A stretch of DNA of 64,000 bases from Tomocerus qinae (taxonomy: Eukaryota > Arthropoda > Collembola > Entomobryomorpha > Tomoceridae). Position 1 is the first letter of the stretch, and each line of letters opens with the position of its first letter. The stretch lies in NCBI GenBank assembly GCA_020055645.1, contig JAECZT010000007.1, positions 1,178,001 through 1,242,000 of the forward strand, in the 5' to 3' direction. Below, piece after piece: positions 10,805 through 19,721 of the stretch. The position numbers and the translations under genes are program-made. A model generated the notes under the pieces. It searched no databases, was not told where the DNA came from, and worked only from the letters and a program-made list of their open reading frames with translations.

Positions 10805-11433
10805 TTACCCCCTACGTGAAGCTGATGGAACTCTTCAAGGGTATTATCAGCTAAGATTTGAGAAATATGAAAGGATTGAAACATTTTTTTGATTTTTTTT
10901 GATTTTTTGATGCTGTATTATCCTATACTAACATTAATGTTTAAGTACTACATTGGTAACTTTAAAGCTGTTCAAGCATGGTTGAGAACATATTGGTAAC
11001 AGTTATAACAGTATAAGTTTATAATTAAAATAATATCAATAAAAGTAATATAATGGTTATAAGAGTATTAGTAGCTTAGAAATATGGTTGGATAATTATG
11101 AAATACATTAGTTTTAACACGGAAAATTATTATCTATTATATGGTAATTGTCGAACTTTTCTAATGTGACAGTAGGGTGTTCCTTAATCTTAAAATGGTT
11201 CTTAAATATAGGGTTGATTTAAAATTAAAGTATAGCTTAACTTAGACAGATGAATATTAATTTATTTGGTGACACCTTTTGAGATATGTTTTGAGATAGG
11301 TGTAAGGAATAAGTAAATGAGATGAGTATCCCAAGAATTTGTCAATCAAGCTCTTTACGAATTTATAAATAAAATCGCAATGAACGTGACAAAATCTTGG
11401 GAACATAGGAATTTGAGTCTCCTACTGGCGATC
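10805..11433. other. intergenic, no feature seen
   Basis: AT-rich sequence between the LTR and the acidic virus-like gene. A poly-T/A run (10886-10910) and many TTATAA words, no open frame with protein character. Confidence 0.5.
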
Positions 11434-12249
11434 CTACTTACGAGGAGCCTCTTCGACTCCGTTAAGCCTACTCTTTTTATTTGGGGTAGCTGGTATTACA
11501 TCAGACGATACCGAGCAATCTGAGCATGAACAGTTAGAGCTCGATTCACTGTTGTCACTCTCAGCTTGGATAGGGTTTTGTATAAATATATTTATTATAT
11601 TACGGAAATACGAACATAGTTCGTCCCGTGTGTAATTAGTGGATGGGATTTTTAAAACCTTATTAATGGCAACCACAGCTAAGGTTGCAAGCTCATTCCT
11701 TGCGGTTAGACGGGCTTCTAACAGCTCCCGGTCAGTGTTATAGGATGTACTGGCAATAATTGCCACTTTTACTGAGGCTTGATGCGTGAATGGGCGAATC
11801 ACATCCTCTATCGAACCAAGTATACCTAAAATTTCTATTTCTTGGGATCCTACAATGGGCCCAGTAGAAGTATGAGTTTGCTTATAATACTCCTGTAATG
11901 ATTTTAAGGCTTTAGAACCTATGAGATTAAAATCATTTGGATCCGTGAACGCATTATCTGGCAACTCTGTGGACAGAGGTGAAAGGTCTGGCATTAAAAT
12001 TGTTGCCAAATCTTCCAACTCCTCCCCGTCTAGAACGGGTTCCGCTTCCACTGGGGCCTTTGTAGTTTCATCATTAATAACCTCATTGGCAAGGGAGAAT
12101 AATTCGTCATTGGATTCTGTGAAAGCGTCGTCGAGCAATGGCTCTAACTGAATGCTTTCAAAGCTGTACTCAAAAGAAGTATGACGTGTTTTCCTAGGAA
12201 AACGTTCATAGAAGTTGGGGTCAGTGGAAGTGGTAATAGGCCTATACAT
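11434..12249 (-). CDS. virus-like acidic protein, left-arm copy
   Basis: A complete 271-codon frame that I do not recognise. The first 100 residues are strongly acidic with short hydrophobic spots, residues about 110-200 form predicted helices, and the tail is serine/cysteine-rich (SSSNCSCSDCSVSSD) followed by a basic end (NKKSRLNG). This layout, disordered acidic head plus compact helical middle, is what phosphoproteins of negative-strand RNA viruses look like, but the resemblance is of type and not of sequence. The right-arm copy is identical over all residues. It lies 18 bp downstream of the matrix-like frame in the same orientation, as in a compact viral genome. Confidence 0.45.
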   Translation of the reverse strand: MYRPITTSTDPNFYERFPRKTRHTSFEYSFESIQLEPLLDDAFTESNDELFSLANEVINDETTKAPVEAEPVLDGEELEDLATILMPDLSPLSTELPDNAFTDPNDFNLIGSKALKSLQEYYKQTHTSTGPIVGSQEIEILGILGSIEDVIRPFTHQASVKVAIIASTSYNTDRELLEARLTARNELATLAVVAINKVLKIPSTNYTRDELCSYFRNIINIFIQNPIQAESDNSESSSNCSCSDCSVSSDVIPATPNKKSRLNGVEEAPRK

Positions 12250-12267
12250 ATTAGCTTCATTCCTGAG

Positions 12268-12953
12268 TCATATTAAGCAGCTGAAATCAAATTCCCTAAC
12301 ATCTATGTTGCCATTGATCCTGCAAACCAACTGCTTAATTAGGTGGAATACTGGGAGGAATGCCGACCTATAGCGCAACATATAACCCCAGGCGTGCCCT
12401 ATTGATTGCACTCCTAAGATAGTCATAGTCCCAGTTATACTTCTATCTATTGTAGTTGAAAGTTGCTTAAGGGTATAAACATCCACAATTTTACCAAAAT
12501 GGCGCCATGGATCGGGTATCACCGCACACGCCAGAAATACGTAAGGATAAGGGGCGGTGATTTCATTGAACTCTTCCCCCTTAATAACACATTTCATTAA
12601 GGTTCTGTGAAAATAACGGAATACTGTCAATTCTTTATCGTATTCGTCATAATCAGTAATTATGAGGATCCCATCCTCAAAAGAATACGCATCGTCTTAG
12701 TTGTTTAAAAAGTTTTCCAGTAATCTGGGAAATTAGGTTGTGTAGAAAAATTGGCCAAGCCGGTCATTTCGGTGACCATTGGCTCGGGCATCTGCACTAT
12801 GACGCCTTCTATCGCTGGGGTTAAGTTTGTGGAGTTAAGGGCAGATTGGGTGGCTGCGTCCAGCATTGGAATATCAAATCCGATTTCCATAGTGCCTACA
12901 GAGCAAAGGGTTTCAATGGTAGAGTGATAACGGGCAATTTTTAAAGCAAGCAA
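12268..12953 (-). pseudogene. virus-like protein, matrix-like type B, left-arm copy
   Basis: Two frames (12705-12953 and 12268-12630) belong to one protein of about 230 residues, separated by a stop/frameshift near 12660-12710. Landmarks include YFHRTL, PYPYVFLACAV, FGKIVDVYTL and GHAWGYMLRYR. The same spaced landmarks occur in the right-arm frame at 33015-33708 (YMHRSL, PYPVVFS, HFGRVIDLLTYELL, MGFIWGFIFFHR), so the cluster holds two diverged paralogues. Family unknown; a matrix- or capsid-like role is a guess from gene size and company. In this arm the homopolymer at about 12572 has five Gs and the frame is open where the right arm is shifted. Confidence 0.45.
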
Positions 12954-13152
12954 GAAAGCTTGAAATAGGGTGACGGTTGCTTTATATGCTATATGATTTA
13001 ATTAAAATGGTTTGTTCCTTAATATATATATGCTTGCATTTCCTTACATTTAACTGGGTTGAATTATTAAAGTTACCATTATATTCTGCCATCAATGAAG
13101 TTTTAAATTTGTAGGGAAAAGAGTACCTTACAATGGTTTTTGGGGAAGTGAA

Positions 13153-13930
13153 TCAAACGAAAGAGTCCATTAGAGAGTCCACATTTTCCTCATTATCATC
13201 TATTTCCTGGATATTTTCTGGTGCCGTTACTGAAGGCGTAGCAGAGGATAATGATATAGGCGAGCTATATAAAGAGGACGAAGTAATCGGGCTACCGGTG
13301 CCCGTTGGAGTAGTAAAATGACCTCCATGATCTAGATAGGGCAAGTCATAGATTTGACTGCTTACCGAATTGTTAGTGGAAGAAGGAGATCTGCTACTAG
13401 ACTGGGGTCTAGGAGGTGGTTGAGGAGTAGGGACCGAAGGTTGGGGTTTGCTACCTGTTGGGATCTTTTTTACTACCTACGGTAACGAAAGCCTTTTTTA
13501 AGTCGGAAAAATGTCGGGCCAACTCATGTGTCACTGTTGTAGGTACTGCAGGACAATTTTTAGCGGCAACCTCTTTTAGTATTTTTGTAAGGATAGCTGC
13601 TGCCTTGTCGTACTGACTGATAAATTGTGCATTGATCATGGTCAAACTTTGTCCATAGTCATTACTATACTTTTTGCCTGCCAACCGGGATCTCAAGATA
13701 ACAATTGCTTCCCGGCAGAGAAAACTTATTTCTTTAAATGGGTACCGAGTGCTCATGAGAATTGTCGAAGTCAGTTCGGGTAAATTCGTGTGACAAGTTG
13801 TCCTGTGGTAACTCAGTATGCAGTTGAGTTGGCAACTGTGAAGTAGATAGGGTAGCTTCAATAAACATTTTCCTTACAAACAGTTCTGGATGGAGGTTAT
13901 AAGCTGGCAATACTGGTCTGGCTAGTTTTG
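13153..13930 (-). pseudogene. virus-like proline/serine-rich protein, left-arm copy, broken
   Basis: Minus-strand frames 13451-13861 and 13153-13344 correspond to one frame of about 275 codons in the right arm (34061-34888). Here an extra T near 13787 and an 8-bp deletion near 13478 shift the frame, while the amber codon found in the right arm is absent (GAG). The first half is helical (IVILRSRLAGKKYSNDYG), the second half is proline/serine-rich and probably disordered, ending in an acidic tail. The 5' end is lost at 13930/13931, where the left-arm deletion joins the gene to the transposon end. Confidence 0.45.
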
Positions 13931-14026
13931 CTCTTTGGATATGTTGGTGGCCCTTAAAAGGGCCGTTGGTGTCATCGTTCGGTCATCGTCTCCCTTGGTT
14001 AGTCATAGTTTGGTGTAGAGTCATCG
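13931..14026 (-). repeat. truncated terminal inverted repeat, left copy
   Basis: Reverse complement of the inner part of 19004-19297, starting CTACACCAAACTATGAC and breaking at CCAAAGAGCAAAA, where sequence jumps to the virus-like gene. The missing outer 200 bp are intact in the right arm at 31693-31892. Confidence 0.85.
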
Positions 14027-14127
14027 TCTTTGAATTTAGAAATTATCTGCAAAAAAATAACATTACACTTAAATTAGATTAAACTAGAAATCTTTTTTGC
14101 ATAAAATATATATATTAATCTGAAACA

Positions 14128-16599
14128 TTACCACCGCAAGTCGCATACATTAAAAGACGGCTTTTTAGAAAAATCAACATGAACTGCTTCACAAAACAAC
14201 GGTACCTGTAAGCATAGCAATGTTTTAATACAAGCTTACTTTTAATTATTATAGTTTTACTAATGATTTTACTTTTAGTATTGGATGATCATGGAAGATT
14301 TCGGTGCTTGAGCAATTTGATATAGCAGCCATCCCCTCAGGTTCATTTATGGAAAAGATAATTTTCCTAGGTAGTAAAAATTGCATTTTTGTACAATCAT
14401 TATAGTTCTCATGTTGTCATTGATCGTCAATAAAAGTTACTTACTGGTCATACTCTATTGAGCAAACAATTGCAATAGCTTCAGGAAGTTCTTTCTGTAT
14501 TCCAAACTGTGTATGTAAATCTGGAGAGGATAGAAATGCAGTTTGCGAAGGATGTGTATGTATCCAGCCAGCCATTATCATATCGTTGTCCTGATAAAAT
14601 ACAAATGATTATAACAATAGCTTTTTTTTAAATACTTGCTTAAATTATTTTTCCGCGCACCTTTATTATTTCGTTCAATACTTCGGCAGCTTCTGTCACT
14701 TCACAAGAGTTTGCAGTATCATGTTGTTTAGGAATTATAAGCTTCGTTATAGTAATTTCACTGTTGGCCTATTTTCAAATGAAAATTTAAGAAAAGAAAT
14801 TGAAAATCAATGTAAATATTTCTTTAGTTACAAAGTGTACTAACCAAAAATCCTGTTAGGTATCCTATTCTTTCGACATTCACTTCGGAATTTGAATGGC
14901 AATTTTCAAGAAATGCATCACTGATTTCTTGGTTCAAGTTAGCAGTTCGGAGTTTAGAAGAAGCAACGTCTAGTGAAGCTATAGTAGAAACTGAATCCTC
15001 AGGTATTAAAATGAAATCATTGTCGTCTTCGTCAAGAATATCATCTTCAGTATTTGATGGTAAAGGGACCATGAAATTGCATAAGTATTTACAAACTGAC
15101 CATATGTGATTTATCATTGGCTGCATCGAAAGTGGAATTTTTTGGTGCAAAACTCTGAAATATTTAAGTGCGCCAATTTTATTTTCAATCATAATCCTCA
15201 ATTTTGCTATTTCCCTGGTTCGATCTACTTGTGAAGGTGTAAGTTGAACTGCATCAGTAAGAAAACTTGGAATGATGAGCTTAATTCCTTTTTCTTTGCA
15301 TTCATTTTCAATAGTGAAACCTCTGTCCGCCATTATTTCATCTCCATCTTCAAATTTTTCTAGCAAGCCGCTATGTATTACCACCTTTTTGTCTGAAGCT
15401 GATCCACCATAGTGCTGTGATACAAATGTAATCTGTAAGTCTGGACTTGCTACAACTAAACCTTTAACAGTATTTCTTTGCTTGTAGTGACTAAAGGTGG
15501 TTTTCTGGGCTGTTAAGTCGCTTGGTCTTTCCAATTCCATTTCAGTACAATCTATTATTGCTCTTAGATTTTGAAAATTATAGAATTTAATGGGTAATCT
15601 TTCACGAATTTTTTCTTTAGAAGGCCATAATGGTGTCATCCTCAACATATTGCTCATACACATTACCCAAGTGTTAACAATTTTAGAAGTAGTGCCTACG
15701 GAAACACAGTAAATATCAGCCAGAATGTCCAAGGCCACATTTCTTCTTATTCTGATCATAGTCATCAAAATCTCTTGTTGTAGCGACAACTTTCTTTTTC
15801 TCCCCCTTTTAAACGAAGGTGACTTTGGATCGGGAGCAAGTTTGGTTATTTTCGCGTTACCGACCAGACCAAGCTTATGCATAGGTGAAGAAAAGAATTC
15901 AAAAAGTGCCAAAAATACTTGCTTGGATCTGATACCAGTGTAACGTTGAAGTTTCCTATCAGAACTTAGCATGTTTTCCACGTCGTTAATTTGTGTGTAT
16001 ATTGCTTGGCCTAATTTCGAAGATTTGGCACGAGAAGAGACTGGAGATTGAAAAACTGGAACGTTAGATGAAGTAGAAGCATCTCTGCTTTGTTCCTGAT
16101 CAGATATATATTGCTCTTCATATTCTGGCGTTTCTGTTGTGGTTGTGACATCTTTGTTGGAATCTGTGTGAGATGTGTCACCTTTTTCGTCACCTTGGTT
16201 AGACATGTCTTCTGTAGGAACTGCTTCTGAAGTTGTAGCTTTGTCCCATGGTAAAAATTTAGGCTTGGCATCTATTTAGAATATACGATTGACTACCTTT
16301 CAAATCCATTATTTGCTTGTATTATGAGTTGATTAATTTTTTATAAAAATATTTTAGCCATTTTACTTACAGGGTACCAATTTCTTTTTTCCAACAATAT
16401 AGTTAAAATCTGAGTCTTCAAAATGAATGCTGCATATTCTGGTCCATTTGCTAACGACAATAGGTTTCCTTAAATCTTTGCTTAGTATATTTATCCATTG
16501 TTGCAATCGAGACTTATTTTGAAAAGGTAAGGAATGTAATGTTACATTTGGTGAACTGATGGTATTCATACAATATTCAACACAACAGTACTGCGACAT
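14128..16599 (-). CDS. THAP-DDE transposase fused to AMSH-like JAMM deubiquitinase
   Basis: Five introns removed at GT-AG sites give six exons: 16371-16599, 14845-16271, 14661-14768, 14445-14590, 14273-14366, 14128-14205. All phases agree and the sum is 2082 nt, 693 residues. Residues 1-85: THAP finger ([10 protein letters not shown]...[15 protein letters not shown]2CH zinc ligands). Residues about 310-445: DDE_4 transposase core with D in IDCTE, D in MADRGF and E in RIMIENKIG. Residues about 540-693: JAMM/MPN+ domain with the catalytic Glu in [23 protein letters not shown], and a zinc-site-2-like tail (DLH, NCSNTEIFHDH) as in AMSH/STAMBP. The start is the Met four residues before the first THAP cysteine; an alternative Met lies seven codons upstream. 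Expected activities: TIR binding and DNA cleavage, plus cleavage of (K63-type) ubiquitin chains. All catalytic residues are present in this arm. Exon joins are inferred from sequence, not from RNA. Confidence 0.8.
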
Positions 16600-17141
16600 C
16601 TTATTAGTCAAATGTTTCACTATTTAAGATGATAAAAATATCAATGACTTGGAAAAGTGATTCTGAGAGAAAATGTATTACATTTTATCATATAATTTAT
16701 CACAGAAATAAAGTAGAGTACTTACCGGAATAGAGTTTTTAGGTATTGAAGCTGCAGCTATTTAGTACTAACCAGAATAACTCACAATATTTACAAGATA
16801 TCCAGTCCTACATAGTAACCAGATTGACAACCCACAACAGAGCAAAAATGCTAAACCGCGCATGAGCAAAAGCACGCAAAGCGTTTTGTAATATGTTAAG
16901 TCCGTTGTTCGTGTTCCGTGGTTTGTCGTTGCTATTACGTTTTGTATAGTGCTGTGTGTTTCTTCAATTTTGAGAATTTAAGAATTCAAGTTGGATTGTT
17001 TCCATTGCCAATTTGGTATTCTAATTTCTGTTGTTCTGTTAAAGAGGTAAGTATTTCTAAAGTGGATCGATTTATTTATTGTTTAAATTCCCTTATTTAA
17101 ATAGTCAAATCACTTTTACTGTATAGTTTCGTTTCATCAAA
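16600..17141. promoter_or_regulatory. shared divergent promoter region of the transposon
   Basis: About 540 bp separate the start codons of the two divergently read transposon genes, so both promoters should be here. There is a CpG-containing segment near 16850-16920 (CCGCGCATGAGCAAAAGCACGC) in otherwise AT-rich sequence, and no clear TATA box. A GT donor-like GAGGTAAGTA at 17044 suggests a 5' non-coding exon for the plus-strand gene. Sequence is the same in the right arm (about 23816-24357). Confidence 0.4.
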
Positions 17142-18989
17142 ATGCCGAAAGGAAATAACTAACTTCAGACGATAGGCTTTTCTGTGTTTGCGCTCAACCG
17201 AATGATCCATCACGGCCAATGGTTCAGTGTGACAATTGCGAAGAATGGTTTCATTACGATTGCTTTGGCATACAGGAAGGTGAAGTCGATGATGTACATT
17301 GGGCGTGCACTAGTTGCCAAGAAATACTGGCAGTAAATCCTTCTCTCATTTTGCAAGGTAAATTCGTTGCTTACAAATTCAAATTTTTGTGTTGAGATAA
17401 AGTAGTTGAGATGTTCGTGGTAATTTTTAGGACTGCAAGGTAGGGTCACTCCTGTGCACGGATGGTCTAACGACGTTGTATTAGAAACATTTCCGGATGT
17501 GATGATAAATCCCCTTGCTACCTTATCGAAAAAGATTAACACCGAAGGATATAAAATGTGGAAGAAAGGATTTGTTCTTGAATGCCAATCAAACTGCAGT
17601 GTATTTCCTCAGTTTTTATTCTACCGGCTCTCAGTGAAGGCATCGATGAAAAACATCGTATACAGAAATGATATCTGCATTCGCCCTCAAATACCCTCAG
17701 TTTATTGGACTAAATGTGGATGCCCTGCTGGTGTAGAAGGAAAATGCAAGCATATAATTGCAAGTTTTAATTACATAAAGGATGCTGTATCTTTGGGCGA
17801 CACTACATTTTCAGAAGTTACATCTTGCACATCGCAACCACAGGTGTGGCATGTGAAGAAACCAGATTCAGATGCTGCAATTCTATTTGAAGAAACTGAA
17901 ATTGTGAAATGGGACCAAAGGAATCCGGATAAAAAGGAATTGGGGATAAGAATCAAGGAGTTTTCTTCCAATATCAATTTGAGTAAATTTGTTACAGCAG
18001 AAAAGTTGGCTGGATTGGCATCATCTCTCAAAAATTTAAACATTCCTGTGTTGAAAACTTGGGAAAATGCAAACTTTCTACCGATTCACCCAAAAGGTAG
18101 TATGGATTTTAAACAATAACCATAGTCCAAAACTCTTCCCTATATCATTTTTAATAATATGTTAAATTTTTTATTTATTTTAGAACTTGATTATACATCA
18201 TTATCAAGCAATATATTTCAACAAATGAAGGACATGAGCATTCAAATTGAATAAAAAGAGAAATACAAGGATTTGATTGAAAACAAGTTCAAAGACTTTT
18301 ATGACAATGTCGTTTCAGTCACGACTAAATCTGCCAAATCAATTGAAGAAAAAACAAGATTACAAAGCAGATCATCTACTTGGAGAAAACTGCGCCAATT
18401 TCGGATCACTGTTTCCAATTTTAGAAGATATTGTCACTTAAAGGATAGTACAGATCCATGCAAAGTTTCAGATCAGCTTTTGAGAACATGTACCTCATCA
18501 TCATTGCGACATGGATTATTTTACGAACCTGCGGCTATAAAAAGGTTCATGGAAGTACAGCAAGTATTTTCTAAAAACTGTGAAGTATCTAACATAGGAT
18601 TATGCATCAATCCATCAATTCCGTTTTTTGGAGCATCCCCAGACCGTTGTGTTCGAGATGATGGAAAATTGTACCTACTGGAAGTTAAATGCACTTATTC
18701 AATCTATATGAAAAAGCGAACAATACTAGATAAAGCTAAGGACGCAGATTTTTACTTAGCATATGATAATACAGATTTGGTAATCATCAAGAACAGTTAC
18801 GCTTATTTGCAAATACAAGGCCAGCTTAACATCAGTAATATTGATACGGCATATTTAAGAGTGTTCGTTCCCCCGAAACAATTGGAATTTGTAAAAGTAC
18901 AAAATGAAGATATAACCTCCGAACTTCGACAATTAACAGATATTTGGTTTTCAAAATTGCTACCACACTTCGCTCAAGCTCTTTGCTGA
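17142..18989 (+). pseudogene. PHD finger + SWIM zinc finger + YqaJ-type nuclease, left copy
   Basis: Three exons by GT-AG junctions: about 17142-17357, 17431-18096, 18184-18989. Exon 1 codes a PHD finger (LFCVCAQPN...MVQCDNCEEWFHYDCFG...HWACTSC). Exon 2 has a SWIM finger (CGCPAGVEGKCKHI, CxCxnCxH). Exon 3 has a YqaJ/lambda-exonuclease-like fold: RHGLFYEPAAIKRF, the metal-binding FFGASPDRCV and the LLEVKC catalytic block, then an IQGQL helix. In ISL2EU-type transposons the YqaJ protein is the second gene; its job in transposition is not settled. Two lesions are visible and shared by both arms: the ATG at 17142 is out of frame with the PHD by an indel, and a TAA at 18252-18254 lies between exon 3's start and the nuclease. 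Shared lesions predate arm duplication. Confidence 0.8.
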
Positions 18990-19003
18990 TTTCATCTCCA
19001 AAT

Positions 19004-19297
19004 CTACACCAAACTATGACTAACCAAGGGAGACGATGACCGAACGATGACACCAACGGCCCTTTTAAGGGCCACCAATATATCCAAAGAGCAAAATATG
19101 ATATTATATATTATTAAATGATTTATTTAGTGCTTTCATTTTCAATTCTACGTTAACTGAAAAGGAATATTCGATTATACGTTACTGCCGTATGTTATAG
19201 GAAAGAAGACATTTTTAAGGTAAGAGTTAATTTAATTACCTGAACATAATAACATTTTCTATTAACTGTTGTTCTTACTGGGCTTTAATGACAAATG
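19004..19297. repeat. 294-bp terminal inverted repeat, left copy, inner side
   Basis: Runs from CTACACCAAACTATGAC to AATGACAAATG. The same 294 bp occurs at 31599-31892 and, inverted, at 21660-21953. It contains GGCCCTTTTAAGGGCC, a perfect 16-bp palindrome, near 19057. Confidence 0.9.
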
Positions 19298-19700
19298 TGT
19301 AGCAGCCGATAGCCACCAGCCACCAAGCCTTTGGCCACCAGCCACAACAGCCAATAGCCACCAGCCACCAAGCCTTTGGCCACCAGCCACCACAGCCGAT
19401 AGCCACCAGCCACCAGCCACCAAGCCTTTGGCCACCAGTCACCACAGCCGATAGCCACCAAGCCTTTGGCCACCAGCCACCAACCACCCGCCGCCAGCCA
19501 CCACAGCCAATGGCCACCAACCACCATGCCAATGGCCACCAACCACCAAGCCAATGGCCACCAACCACCAAGCCAATGGCCACCAGCCACCACAGCCAAT
19601 GGCCACCAGCCACCATGCCAATGGCCACCAACCACCAAGCCAATGGCCACCAGCCACCACAGCCAATGGCCACCAGCCACCAACAACCACAAACTATGAA
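19298..19700. repeat. GCCACCA-rich array, left side of spacer
   Basis: Irregular tandem units of CCACCAGCCACCAAGCC and CCAATGGCCACCA. The minus strand is G-rich with many GGTGG and GGCTGGTGG words. The mirrored array at 21256-21659 is about 16 bp shorter. Long open frames here (Trp/Gly-rich on the minus strand, His/Pro-rich on the plus strand) are by-products of the repeat. Confidence 0.9.
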
Positions 19701-19721
19701 ATGTAATGGTTCTCATTTCTA

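Larger units (their letters stand above)
13931..19297. mobile_element. ISL2EU-like DNA transposon, left-arm copy, one end deleted
   Basis: Two divergent genes (THAP-DDE-JAMM to the left, PHD-SWIM-YqaJ to the right) between inverted terminal sequences. The right terminus (19004-19297) is the full 294-bp repeat; the left one is cut at 13931, keeping only about 95 bp. Without its private insertions the right-arm copy measures about 5.58 kb. The ends read TTGTCATTAAAGCCCAG inward and are bordered by AT, compatible with an AT target duplication, but AT is its own complement so this cannot be proven. The superfamily call rests on the DDE_4-type transposase with THAP finger next to a YqaJ nuclease gene, a combination I associate with ISL2EU (IS4EU). 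Confidence 0.75.
2944..19721 (+). repeat. left arm of giant inverted repeat (palindrome)
   Basis: Every recognisable unit in this interval recurs in reverse complement in 21251-46902. Paired coordinates sum to constants within blocks: 40957 for 16.3-19.7 kb, 44426 for 14.4-16.3 kb, about 48040 for 11.4-13.9 kb, about 49834 for 7.3-10.1 kb, 49711 for 4.3-6.3 kb and 49846 for 2.9-3.5 kb. Each step between constants is explained by a specific insertion or deletion in one arm. Private to this arm: a deletion of about 2.42 kb at 13930/13931, a deletion of about 135 bp near 3555, and about 123 bp more of the 23-bp array. The arm's outer end is the LTR of the BEL element. Confidence 0.95.

Noticed and set aside
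19275-19716. Trp/Gly-rich and His/Pro-rich frames in the GGTGGC arrays
   Set aside because: Repeat-encoded on both strands, mirrored at 21257-21691, no protein-like sequence.
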